A DNA stretch of 64,000 nt. It comes from Leptospira limi (GTDB taxonomy: Bacteria > Spirochaetota > Leptospiria > Leptospirales > Leptospiraceae). The notes under the pieces are model-generated. The model did no database searches. It was not told the DNA's origin and saw nothing but the letters and a program-made list of their open reading frames with translations. A program made the translations under genes and the position numbers. Of this stretch, positions 29,117 to 38,084 are shown in pieces. Within the stretch, counting starts at the first letter, position 1. Each line of letters starts with the position of its first letter. The stretch spans positions 1,653,501 to 1,717,500 of the forward strand of contig NZ_JAMQPV010000001.1 in assembly GCF_026151395.1 (NCBI RefSeq). Reading direction: 5' to 3'.

Positions 29117-29953
29117 TTATGATTTTTTAAAAAATGTGCAAAAACCAGCAGGGTATTTTTTCCCTGAAGTTTCGGGGATATAAAGTTCAGTTGTTTCGTA
29201 ATTCCCTTTGGTTTTGATCCGAGAAGAAAGAATTCGTTCCAAGGTAAGTGGACTAAAACCTTGGCTATGGCAACTCAGGATGACAAATTCTGGTTTGGAG
29301 TCAGAGAGTTCCATCAGCGCATCCATTAGCTCTGATAAATTTTCTTCAATTTTCCAAACTTCACCTTTCGAACCACGACCAAAACTTGGTGGGTCAAGGA
29401 TGAGGCCTTGGTATTTTTTCCCACGTTTGATTTCACGGCGGATGAACTTCATCACATCATCTACGATCCAACGTACTGGTTTGGAATCGAGCCCGGAAAG
29501 TTTTGCATTTTCCCTTGCCCAGTCCACCATTCCTTTCGATGCATCCACATGGCAAACACTCATACCTGCATCAAGGCAAGCCAGTGTGGATCCACCAGAA
29601 TAGGCGAATAAATTTAATACTTCGAGGCCTTGCTTTTTTTTGCCAATCTCACGGATTCGGTTCCAATTGGTTTCCTGCTCTGGGAAGAGACCAATATGAC
29701 CAAAGGGAGTGAGTTTGATTTTGAACGTTAAATTCGAAAATTCAATGGTGAAACTTTCGGGAACTTTTTTTTGGAAATTCCAATGCCCAGAGCCAGAATC
29801 ATTTTTGATATAAGTAGCATGTAAGTCTTTCCAGATCCCAGGAGTTTCTTTGCCATAGGCGGAAGTAGGGGAGGAACGTTGCAGTTTGTAACCACCCACA
29901 ATTTCTAATTTGGATAGGTCACCAGAATCCAATAATTCGTAACTTTTTGTCAT
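29117..29953 (-). CDS. Class I SAM-dependent rRNA methyltransferase (RlmI-like)
   Basis: 278 residues. The SAM site is VLNLFAYSGGSTLACLDAG, followed by VDASKGMVDWARENAKLSG and the catalytic LDPPSFGRG. These are the COG1092 (RlmI/RlmK-like) motifs for 23S rRNA m5C-type methylation. The PUA domain found at the N-terminus of RlmI is missing, so this is the shorter form. Overlaps the phosphatase gene upstream by 4 bases. Confidence 0.87.
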   Translation of the reverse strand: MTKSYELLDSGDLSKLEIVGGYKLQRSSPTSAYGKETPGIWKDLHATYIKNDSGSGHWNFQKKVPESFTIEFSNLTFKIKLTPFGHIGLFPEQETNWNRIREIGKKKQGLEVLNLFAYSGGSTLACLDAGMSVCHVDASKGMVDWARENAKLSGLDSKPVRWIVDDVMKFIRREIKRGKKYQGLILDPPSFGRGSKGEVWKIEENLSELMDALMELSDSKPEFVILSCHSQGFSPLTLERILSSRIKTKGNYETTELYIPETSGKKYPAGFCTFFKKS

Positions 29954-31911
29954 ACCAATTCCAGAAAAATAAAGGTTAGGTCGTCCTCCCAGTCTTTTAT
30001 TTCTCGATTTGAAAATGACTCCAACTCTTGGATGAGTTTTCCCTTAAACAAATGGTTTGGAAGTTCACGGTTGGTTTTTAAAAAATCGATAAGGCCTGCA
30101 TCACCGAACATGTTACCTTTGGCATCAAAACATTCTAAAACCCCATCACTCAAAAGTAAAATGCGGTCTTTCGGGAAAACGGGATATGTGATTTCATCAA
30201 TTTGGATTTCAGGGAACACACCGATAATTTTCCCTTTGGGATGGACTTTGATGATTTCTCCACTTGCCCTTTGTAAAAAAGCACTCGGGTGGCCAGCACG
30301 TCCAAACCTCCACACATTTGTAGAACTATTTAAATACAAATAGGAAGCAGTGACATATTGAGGAGAACAGTTTCCGTATAAAACTCGATTCATTCCTTCT
30401 AACACTTGTTTTGGGGATGAAATTGAATCTTTTTGTGTTGTAAATGCAACTTTACCCATTGCTGAAATGAGAGAAGCAGGAATTCCATGACCAGATACAT
30501 CACATAAAACTATTCCTAGTTCATATGGATTGGGAGAGTGGTATTCATAAAAATCCCCACCAACATCTTTCATCGGTTGGATGTAAATTTGGATTTGTAA
30601 TCCTTTGACATCTGGATTTGTTTTGGGTAGGGATTGCATGAGAATGTCACGAGAAATTTTCCTTTCCCTTCTAAGGCTTGTGACTTGTGCAAGTGCCAAA
30701 TCTTTTTCTTGGCGGAGTAATTGGATTCGATCTGCCAAAGCAAACGCAAATAAGGTGATATCAGCAAGGGATGCAATGGGAAATAACATCTCTTCTAAAA
30801 ATGAATTACTTGGTAAAATTCCAAACTTGAGTAAACCATATACAATACATGTTAAGAGTAATAAAAAAAATGCGATCGAGATATAATAAAAAGACCTGAT
30901 TCGTTTTTTTAATCCCCAAACCAACATACCAAATAAAGTAATACAAATACTAACTGATAACCAACTCACACCAATTGATGCTTCCGCGATTCCGCCAAAC
31001 AATGCGATGCAAACATTAAATAAGGAGAAGGCACCTAAAAGTTGATACAACCTTGTTGTCCTAGGTAATCGTGCTTTGATTTTTAAAAAATTAGCTGTGA
31101 ATAATACGAAGAAAAAAAGGCAAATACTAAAAAATACAGGGATTCCAACTCGTTTCCAATAATAAGAATTTGGTACAAAAAAGTAACCCCAAAATCCAAG
31201 GAGGGATAATTGACCGAGTCCAAAAAAGAAAACATATCCTATATAAAAAAAATAACTTTTGTCTCTGACAAAAAATGCGATCGCTAAATTGTATAAAATG
31301 ATGATCCCTAAACTTCCAAAAAATAATCCATATACCCATTGGGTAAAATAATCTTCTCTTTGAAGGTTCCTTTGGTTTGTGAAAACAATCGAAAATTGTA
31401 AGGAAATATCGGATTTAATCTCTATCAGTATTGTTTCTTTTTGGTGTCCCAAACGAAACACAAAATTCCTATGTGGGATTTCTCTTTGGAACATAGGTTG
31501 TATATGCCCAGATTTAGAAACAATGAAACTGTCTCCGTCATGTTTATGATACAATTCCACCAAATCAATATTATGTGCCTGGATTAATAGAAGAGGAAAT
31601 TTTGTTGGATCGGGAAATTTTTCTGGATCAAGTCGTAACCATAAAGTCCCTTTTAAAAATCCAAAATTGACAAATTCATCTTGGACTTGTTTGAACTTTC
31701 CCTCTTTTAATACGGAGTCGACTCCCGTATTCGATTTGGTATCGACCCAATAACTAAATTCCTTTGTTGCAATGTATCTTTCTCCAATATCATCCTTATC
31801 CGTGGAATAAACAGGAACGCTGAGAAAGAAAAAAACTTGGAATAGGAAAGTAATTTTGAAAAAGAATGGCTTCAATGGTAGGTAGGGACAAGGGAAAACT
31901 CCCTTGTCCAT
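29950..31911 (-). CDS. 7TM-DISM receptor with PP2C/SpoIIE phosphatase domain
   Basis: About 653 residues from the ATG at 31911. A TTG at 31875 gives a cleaner signal (KPFFFKITFLFQVFFFLSVPVYS) and would put a strong hairpin outside the gene. Order: signal, an extracytoplasmic 7TMR-DISMED2-like beta domain (about 40-190), seven membrane helices (about 200-400), a short coiled coil (LRQEKDLALAQV) and a SpoIIE-type PP2C domain (VGGDFYEYHSP, LCDVSGHGIPASL, LLLSDGVLECFD). It probably senses a ligand and dephosphorylates a STAS protein. Confidence 0.88.
   Translation of the reverse strand: MDKGVFPCPYLPLKPFFFKITFLFQVFFFLSVPVYSTDKDDIGERYIATKEFSYWVDTKSNTGVDSVLKEGKFKQVQDEFVNFGFLKGTLWLRLDPEKFPDPTKFPLLLIQAHNIDLVELYHKHDGDSFIVSKSGHIQPMFQREIPHRNFVFRLGHQKETILIEIKSDISLQFSIVFTNQRNLQREDYFTQWVYGLFFGSLGIIILYNLAIAFFVRDKSYFFYIGYVFFFGLGQLSLLGFWGYFFVPNSYYWKRVGIPVFFSICLFFFVLFTANFLKIKARLPRTTRLYQLLGAFSLFNVCIALFGGIAEASIGVSWLSVSICITLFGMLVWGLKKRIRSFYYISIAFFLLLLTCIVYGLLKFGILPSNSFLEEMLFPIASLADITLFAFALADRIQLLRQEKDLALAQVTSLRRERKISRDILMQSLPKTNPDVKGLQIQIYIQPMKDVGGDFYEYHSPNPYELGIVLCDVSGHGIPASLISAMGKVAFTTQKDSISSPKQVLEGMNRVLYGNCSPQYVTASYLYLNSSTNVWRFGRAGHPSAFLQRASGEIIKVHPKGKIIGVFPEIQIDEITYPVFPKDRILLLSDGVLECFDAKGNMFGDAGLIDFLKTNRELPNHLFKGKLIQELESFSNREIKDWEDDLTFIFLELV
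31886..31911 (+). repeat. Strong hairpin after gltA
   Basis: A perfect 10-base-pair stem (31886-31895 with 31900-31909) with loop AAAC. A T tract follows it on the plus strand (31911-31919). On the minus strand it comes 17 bases after the gltA stop but has no T tract, so it looks like an mRNA-stabilising or attenuating hairpin for gltA, or a terminator for antisense transcripts. Confidence 0.7.
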
Positions 31912-31927
31912 TTTTGTTTGTATCGTC

Positions 31928-33217
31928 TTACGCTTGTTTTTTTGCTGCTTCGTAAGAAATTTCTTTTGGACCAGTATAAATTTGTCTTGGACGACCAATT
32001 TTTAAGTTCGGGTCTTCAATCATCTCTTTCCATTGTGCAATCCAACCAGGTAATCTTCCCATAGCAAACATCACAGTGAACATGTTAGTTGGAATTCCGA
32101 GCGCTCGGTAAATGATACCAGAGTAGAAGTCTACGTTTGGATATAGTTTTCTTTCTACAAAGTATGGATCATTGAGAGCTGCTTCTTCTAATTCTTTTGC
32201 GATGTCAAGGAGTGGGTCTTTGATTCCGAGTTTGTTTAACACTTTGTCACAAGCAACTTTGATGATTTTGGCACGTGGGTCAAAGTTTTTGTAAACACGG
32301 TGTCCAAATCCATTCAATCGGAAACTTGAGTTTTTGTCCTTGGCTTGTTCTACGATTTTTTTCACAGACAAACCACTTTTTTTAATCCCTTCTAACATCT
32401 CCAAAACTTCTTGGTTGGCTCCACCATGGCGAGGCCCCCACAGTGCAAGGATCCCTGCAGAAATGGCACCATACAAGTTAGCAAGTGATGACCCTACAAG
32501 ACGCACAGTAGAAGTAGAACAGTTTTGTTCGTGGTCTGCATGAAGGATGAGGAGTAAGTTGAGTGCGGAAACAATCTCTGGATCGATGTGATAGTCTTCT
32601 GCAGGAACAGCAAACATCATATTGAGAAAGTTAGACGCATAATCCAATTCGTTTAATGGATGGATGATAGGTTGGCCAATCGACTTTTTATACGCATACG
32701 CCGCGATGGTTGGGAATTTTGCAAGTAGGCGAATGATGGAAATTTCTCTGTGTTCCTCATTCATTGGATCATAACTATCTTGGTAGTAAGTAGACAAACA
32801 ACCCATCATACAAGACATGATCGCCATCGGGTGTCCATCTTTTGGAAACCCATTGAAGAGACGTTTCAGATCTTCATGGATCATTGTGTGTTTGGTAATT
32901 GAACTATTCCATTCTTTGAGTCTTGCATCATTTGGAAGTTTTCCATAGATGAGTAAGTGAGCAACTTCTGTAAATGTTGACTTTGCTGCTAAATCTTCGA
33001 TGGGAATTCCACGGTATCTTAAAATTCCTTTTTCCCCATCCAGAAAGGTGATTTCACTTGTACATGCACCTGTATTTAAATAACCGGAATCAATCGTAAC
33101 ATAACCGGACAATTGGCGGAGTTTTGTAATATCAATTGCCTTCTCGTCTTCACTTCCCGCAACAATCGGAAGTTCGTACTCTTTTCCATCCACTTTCAGA
33201 ATAGCCTTTTCGGACAT
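31928..33217 (-). CDS. gltA: Citrate synthase
   Basis: 429 residues; condenses acetyl-CoA and oxaloacetate at the entry of the TCA cycle. Conserved blocks are LHADHEQNCSTSTVR, GPRHGGANQEVL and NGFGHRVYKNFDPRAKI, which hold the catalytic histidines, and FYSGIIYRALGIP, which holds the catalytic aspartate region. It is the long hexameric (type II) form. GGAGAAG precedes the ATG, with a stem-loop just before it. Confidence 0.96.
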   Translation of the reverse strand: MSEKAILKVDGKEYELPIVAGSEDEKAIDITKLRQLSGYVTIDSGYLNTGACTSEITFLDGEKGILRYRGIPIEDLAAKSTFTEVAHLLIYGKLPNDARLKEWNSSITKHTMIHEDLKRLFNGFPKDGHPMAIMSCMMGCLSTYYQDSYDPMNEEHREISIIRLLAKFPTIAAYAYKKSIGQPIIHPLNELDYASNFLNMMFAVPAEDYHIDPEIVSALNLLLILHADHEQNCSTSTVRLVGSSLANLYGAISAGILALWGPRHGGANQEVLEMLEGIKKSGLSVKKIVEQAKDKNSSFRLNGFGHRVYKNFDPRAKIIKVACDKVLNKLGIKDPLLDIAKELEEAALNDPYFVERKLYPNVDFYSGIIYRALGIPTNMFTVMFAMGRLPGWIAQWKEMIEDPNLKIGRPRQIYTGPKEISYEAAKKQA

Positions 33218-33235
33218 ATCTTCTCCTGTATATCT

Positions 33236-33259
33236 CTGTCTATTTCAAAGAATAGACAG
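33236..33259 (-). repeat. Stem-loop in gltA leader
   Basis: CTGTCTATT (33236-33244) pairs with AATAGACAG (33251-33259), a perfect 9-base-pair stem with a 6-base loop. It lies between the lytic transglycosylase stop and the gltA ribosome site (33223-33227). It may be a processing or attenuation element. Confidence 0.5.
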
Positions 33260-33285
33260 GGGAAAGGGAGGGGAAAAGCCATTTT

Positions 33286-35553
33286 TTACAACTTGTGGTA
33301 TTTTTTCATGATATCGTATGCGTAGTAATTCGAGACCACAATGCGACAATAGTCCCTTGATTCTTTGTAAGGTAAGTCTTCCAGAAAGTGATTAAAATCG
33401 CCAGAGTAGACAGATTTTTTCCATTTTCGTAAATTCCCTGGACCACCGTTGTAAGCAATGGATGCCCATTTTAATTCATTCCCATTCGATTTGAGTAAAT
33501 AAGCTAAAAATTTTGTTCCCAACCGAATGGAAGTTTCTGGTTCGTAGAGCGAGTAAGACGAAATTCCCATCCTATGTGCCAATTCTCGTCCTGTGGCTGG
33601 CATGATTTGCATGAGACCACGAGCATTTGACCTAGATGTTGCAGTCTCTTTGAAAAATGATTCTTGGCGCATAAGAGCGTAAACATTGTCTTCCGAGATT
33701 CCGTTTTCATTCGCGTACTTCGAAACTAAATTTTGGTGAGGCCTTGGGTACATCCGAACGGAAAGGGAAGTGGGAAGTAAAATCGGATCGTCGGGGATGA
33801 GGTAACGTTTGAGTAAAGACCGTGTATGAAATGCCGAATAATAAGTGTTACGCGTAAGGTCTCCGATCCCCACTAAAATTTCATCTTTTTCATCTTCCGA
33901 TAAATTTTCCCTTTTCACATGGAAGTTGACTAAATGTAGACCCAAACTATCTTCTCCCACACGAAAGTATTCTTTGGCTAAGTTCAAAAGTTTGTGGCCT
34001 TGGATCCTTGAACTCATGCCCCCAAGTTTGTTTCCGAGTTCATAAGAGTCTTTCGGATACACAAAACCTAAATTACGGCCAATGAGAGCACTCGATTCTT
34101 CAGGAATACCAGCTGTGTAAGATAGATATTCAAACAAATACTCTTTATTGTAAGTTGGATTTTCTGGTTTATTTGATTCTTTGATGGTAGATAAAAACTC
34201 TTCTCGGATGACCCGAGTGTAATAAGAACCTGGGCAAAGTGCATAGTATCGTTTTAATTCTTTTTTGAATCGTTCCGTTTCCCCATTTTCCTTTAAGGAA
34301 CGTAAATACCAATACACAAGCCTTCCTTTGACAGGTAAGTTTGGAATCTCAGCGAGAGCCCTTTCAAATTTGGCAAGAGGTGCATATTGTGATTTTTCAC
34401 CCTTACGATCCACTAAGTATTCGATGAGTCGGTCTTGGTAAAATAAATTAAAAGGGTATTTTCCTAAGTATAAAATCAGGTTTTCAAAATAGAGTTCCTT
34501 GTCACCTAATCTGTCGTAGGAAGCAGCGAGCACACGGTAATACCCAGCATCTTTTCCTGGAAAGGTTTTTAAAAGTTCGATGGCTTGTTGGAATTTGTTT
34601 TGTTGGTAGAAAGTGTCGGCAAGTGCGACTATCCAAGACGAATCCATATCCACAAAGGATTTATTGGCGCGTAAAACTCGAAATAGTTCATTTGTTTTTC
34701 CTACCTTGGTCAGGACAGATGTTAGGTGTTTGAACCCTTCGTAATAATTCAGTCGGCTTGAAAAAAGTTCAGGCCTGGAACGAAACAAAGCTTCTTTGTC
34801 ATTTGAATTGATAGCAGGTAAAAATAAAGTGAGCTCTGATGGACTCAATTGTAAAATACTACCACTCCCTTTGTATTTACTCCAATCGGATGCGATCATT
34901 TGCACGGTTTGGTCTTGGAGTCCTTCTTTTTGTAAACAACCAAGCCATTCTTCTGTAGCACCTTTTTCATCTCCTAAAATCAGTTTTGCTTTTCCGTATC
35001 GATACAAACTATCACCCGTTAGAAGGTAACGTTTTTGGGAATCTTGGATGGATTGGACTTTTTCTGTGATTTCTTTCCATTGGTTGTTCGATGCAAGTAA
35101 TCGGATTTGTTCATCCAATACTTTTCGACAAATCGGATCTTCTTCCATATTGAGCCGATTCAAAAACTGAATCCGTTCCATTGGAGTTAAAAAGTTTTTT
35201 GCTGTGATCTCATTGTACAATTTCCAATAACTCAATTTGAAAAGAGTGGTTTGGAAAGGCATGGATTGAGTGAGAATCTTCCTTACTTCTTCTTCATTTG
35301 CATCGGTGACAAAAACACCTCGGATGAGAGATAACAAATACCGAAACCGTTTCTCCTTGTCTCCGTTAGGTGATTTTTCATGGAATTCAATGAGAGTGTA
35401 TACTTCACTTTCCCTGGATGGAGATGTATTTCTGAAATGAGATTCAATTTCCCCCCATTGGTGGGACTTGATTAGATACTGAAGGTCTGTTTCGGCAAGT
35501 AATGATGTTGTGAAAAAGAGAAGAATTCTACTTGCTAACCAAAAATGCCTCAT
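33286..35553 (-). CDS. Lytic transglycosylase with TPR-rich N-terminal region
   Basis: 755 residues with a signal peptide (ASRILLFFTTSLLAE). The first 550 residues are helical repeats (TPR-like, as in Slt70). The C-terminal SLT domain has catalytic E631 in ALMRQESFF, then NARGLMQIMPATG and WASIAYNGGPGNLRKW. It cleaves peptidoglycan to 1,6-anhydro products in the periplasm. The domain plan is that of E. coli Slt70 with a longer helical part. Upstream of gltA on the same strand. Confidence 0.92.
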   Translation of the reverse strand: MRHFWLASRILLFFTTSLLAETDLQYLIKSHQWGEIESHFRNTSPSRESEVYTLIEFHEKSPNGDKEKRFRYLLSLIRGVFVTDANEEEVRKILTQSMPFQTTLFKLSYWKLYNEITAKNFLTPMERIQFLNRLNMEEDPICRKVLDEQIRLLASNNQWKEITEKVQSIQDSQKRYLLTGDSLYRYGKAKLILGDEKGATEEWLGCLQKEGLQDQTVQMIASDWSKYKGSGSILQLSPSELTLFLPAINSNDKEALFRSRPELFSSRLNYYEGFKHLTSVLTKVGKTNELFRVLRANKSFVDMDSSWIVALADTFYQQNKFQQAIELLKTFPGKDAGYYRVLAASYDRLGDKELYFENLILYLGKYPFNLFYQDRLIEYLVDRKGEKSQYAPLAKFERALAEIPNLPVKGRLVYWYLRSLKENGETERFKKELKRYYALCPGSYYTRVIREEFLSTIKESNKPENPTYNKEYLFEYLSYTAGIPEESSALIGRNLGFVYPKDSYELGNKLGGMSSRIQGHKLLNLAKEYFRVGEDSLGLHLVNFHVKRENLSEDEKDEILVGIGDLTRNTYYSAFHTRSLLKRYLIPDDPILLPTSLSVRMYPRPHQNLVSKYANENGISEDNVYALMRQESFFKETATSRSNARGLMQIMPATGRELAHRMGISSYSLYEPETSIRLGTKFLAYLLKSNGNELKWASIAYNGGPGNLRKWKKSVYSGDFNHFLEDLPYKESRDYCRIVVSNYYAYDIMKKYHKL

Positions 35554-35601
35554 GCATACTTCCTATGATTACGAATTTAGAGAGGGAAGGTTCCCCTCCT
35601 T

Positions 35602-36801
35602 ATGAGCTTACAAACAGAATACAAACTGCGCTGGCCAGAATACAGAATTGAATTCCATCCAACAGAAGAAATCCCTAAAAAAGGTTCTCTTCAGGAGTTA
35701 TGGCCAGACCTACGTGCCTTTTTTTCAGGCAACCAGTCTCGTTTTGCAAACTATCTCTTCTATTTATCGACCGATTTCTCTGGGGGGTTCAGCCTTTGTT
35801 CGGTTCTTTCCGAAAATGATGCGAGCTTTCGTTTCCACGATCCTGTTTTACAATCACCTACGGCTTTCCCAAAAACAAGTTTGGATCGGATTTGGAAACT
35901 CTGCCAAAACCGTGAATTTGAGGAAATGGAACGAGAGGATTGGGAACTCATTGGTTATGGGCTTTTGTATGAAGGAAATGTTCCTGAATTTCGGAAATGG
36001 GTTCTTACTACAAAAGAGTTTTTTGGGCAAACCGATGACAACCGTCGTTTTTTAACCCTTCTCGGTTGGGAATATTCTGAGGTTCCATTTGAGAACTCCG
36101 TCTTGCATATGTTAGTTGAATATGCAAAAGGCCAGTTTGAAAAAATCCATTTTCCAACTTTAGTGGATGCAGCCTTACTAGAATCCCATTGGCAACTTGT
36201 AGGTGTTTTGTTCCATGCCATTGAACTTGGATTGTTACCTGAAAAGGAATCCTTCCGTGTTTGGAAGTTTATGATTGGATTTTATGAAGAATGGGAATCT
36301 TGGGAAAAGGAAAAGTTCCAATTGGTTTCCTATGGTAAAATTCCACCTTTTTCTGCACTTCGGTATGCAAAACGTTATTTGCCTCAACCTGTTTTTTTGA
36401 AATACCAAACGGACTTAGAAACGGAACTACGTGGGGATTGGATGAGTGGTAATGAGTTTGGGTATGAACTCTCACATACAATGAACCCTTGTATTGATAC
36501 TGTCGTGAGGTTTAAGAATGAAGGGGAAGAGTTTGAAAGGGAATTAATATCTGAATATAATTTAAAACCTTATTCTTATCTGATCCCATTACAACTTGCT
36601 TGTATCCAGTTTGTGAAAAAAGAATATGATCAGTTTTTAAAACTCTATCAAAAATCAGGTAGGCTCAAACACCTGCCACTGGCTCTCAATCTGTATTGGA
36701 GAGTTTTATTAGAAAAAGGGGATAATGGTTTAAGTTCTGCCATCAAACGTTCATTAGAGAATGGTCATGAGTCCATTACATTACCGGAAGGTTGGGAATA
36801 A
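35602..36801 (+). CDS. Conserved hypothetical protein
   Basis: 399 residues with no signal peptide or membrane helix. It is rich in Trp, Phe and Glu with long helical stretches (LDRIWKLCQNREFEEMEREDWELIGYGLLYEGN, read about 95-128), suggesting helical repeats of the TPR or HEAT kind. Family not recognised. The ATG of the next gene follows its stop directly, so the two are co-translated. Divergent from the lytic transglycosylase, with 48 bases between. Confidence 0.72.
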   Translation: MSLQTEYKLRWPEYRIEFHPTEEIPKKGSLQELWPDLRAFFSGNQSRFANYLFYLSTDFSGGFSLCSVLSENDASFRFHDPVLQSPTAFPKTSLDRIWKLCQNREFEEMEREDWELIGYGLLYEGNVPEFRKWVLTTKEFFGQTDDNRRFLTLLGWEYSEVPFENSVLHMLVEYAKGQFEKIHFPTLVDAALLESHWQLVGVLFHAIELGLLPEKESFRVWKFMIGFYEEWESWEKEKFQLVSYGKIPPFSALRYAKRYLPQPVFLKYQTDLETELRGDWMSGNEFGYELSHTMNPCIDTVVRFKNEGEEFERELISEYNLKPYSYLIPLQLACIQFVKKEYDQFLKLYQKSGRLKHLPLALNLYWRVLLEKGDNGLSSAIKRSLENGHESITLPEGWE

Positions 36802-37575
36802 ATGCCTCTTACGCAAGAACAGATCATGGAACTCTCCAAATTGCAGAAAATGCTAAGGAATTTGGAGAAAATTGAACGTAATGCAAAAAACGATCTTCAA
36901 AAAGAACGTGTAGCCTTTGACATCGAACGTTATAGACGTCGTATGCAAGAAGTTTCACCGGATGGAATTCCAGATAACTTGGAACAAACCATGCGGAATG
37001 CGAAAACAAGAGAAGAAAATCCAGAAAACCTCAAACACAAAATTATTTCACAATACCCTGTGATGAAAATCACTCCCAATTCCAATGATAGTGAGATCAA
37101 CCAAATTGGAACCCTCATCAATATTATGGATTTGGAATATATTCCTATCCTTGGGGATGCTCATATCAAATTTGATTATTCCCATGCCACAGAACGTGAC
37201 TCTGTATTAAAATACATGGAGAACCTTCGTAGGAATATGAAGATCCTTGTGGAAACAATTGAGGAGTATGCGGCAGCAGACAAACAAGAGTTTCGCGAAC
37301 AGCTCTCTCGGATGAAAAACAAACAATCTAGGATTTTCATTGCTGAGTCTTTTGAGACCTTGGGTAAGTTCCGTGACTTCCTTGTTGCTGTAAACAATGA
37401 CATAAAAGATGGAAACAATGTCATCATGAACATGGAAGAGCCTATCAAATTCAATCCACGTTTTGAAAAGGCAACGGTTTTAGAAGGTCGTTCGATCATG
37501 GAAGGACTCCGCGAATTTGAGGAATTTGCCGAAGAAGCATGTGATTTGATTCGTCTCCCGTCGTTTCGAAAGTAA
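36802..37575 (+). CDS. Conserved hypothetical coiled-coil protein
   Basis: 257 residues, cytosolic. The first 70 residues are strongly charged heptad-like helix (LSKLQKMLRNLEKIERNAKNDL). A middle globular part has GTLINIMDLEYIPILGD. The C-terminus is again helical and acidic. I do not recognise a family. It sits between a helical-repeat protein and a bactofilin gene, which hints at a cell-structure role, but this is inference only. Confidence 0.7.
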   Translation: MPLTQEQIMELSKLQKMLRNLEKIERNAKNDLQKERVAFDIERYRRRMQEVSPDGIPDNLEQTMRNAKTREENPENLKHKIISQYPVMKITPNSNDSEINQIGTLINIMDLEYIPILGDAHIKFDYSHATERDSVLKYMENLRRNMKILVETIEEYAAADKQEFREQLSRMKNKQSRIFIAESFETLGKFRDFLVAVNNDIKDGNNVIMNMEEPIKFNPRFEKATVLEGRSIMEGLREFEEFAEEACDLIRLPSFRK

Positions 37576-37643
37576 AAAAACCTTTTCATTCCTAGGGGGA
37601 ACGAGGACACTGTGAAAAATCACATACACGGACTCGCAAACGC

Positions 37644-38084
37644 ATGGCATTAGTCAAAAATCAGACCGAAGTTACCAATTCAACTATTGGTGAGAATTCT
37701 TACTTCAACGGAAAATTCTTCATCAATGGATCTCTCAAAATTGACGGTAAATTCGAGGGAAAATCCCTCCAAGCCGAACACCTCTACATCGGGGTAACAG
37801 GAAAGGTCAAAACCAATATCACAGCTGCGAGTGTGATCGTAGAAGGGATTGTGGTAGGGAACGTTACGGCAAGAAACCGTGTGATGCTCCTTCCTACCTC
37901 CAAAATCCTTGGGGACATCAAAACTCCCGAACTCATCATCCAAAATGGGGTGATCTTAGAAGGTCGTTGTATGATTTCGAATGACCTCAAACACAGTGCA
38001 AAAGACCTCATCGAATTGGAATACTCCAAAGATTCACTCAGTGTAGAAAAGATTTTTGGGAAACAACCAAACGCCAAAGAATAA
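37644..38084 (+). CDS. Bactofilin (polymer-forming cytoskeletal protein)
   Basis: 146 residues. The core is a beta-helix of short repeats (NGKFFINGSLKIDGKFEG, GKVKTNITAASVIVEGIVVGNVTARNRVMLL, ILGDIKTPELIIQNGVILEG, about 25-115) flanked by flexible ends, the bactofilin plan. These proteins self-assemble into filaments without nucleotide and affect cell shape; a bactofilin is reported to influence helicity in Leptospira biflexa. Its stop is followed directly by the TTG start of pdxA. Confidence 0.92.
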   Translation: MALVKNQTEVTNSTIGENSYFNGKFFINGSLKIDGKFEGKSLQAEHLYIGVTGKVKTNITAASVIVEGIVVGNVTARNRVMLLPTSKILGDIKTPELIIQNGVILEGRCMISNDLKHSAKDLIELEYSKDSLSVEKIFGKQPNAKE

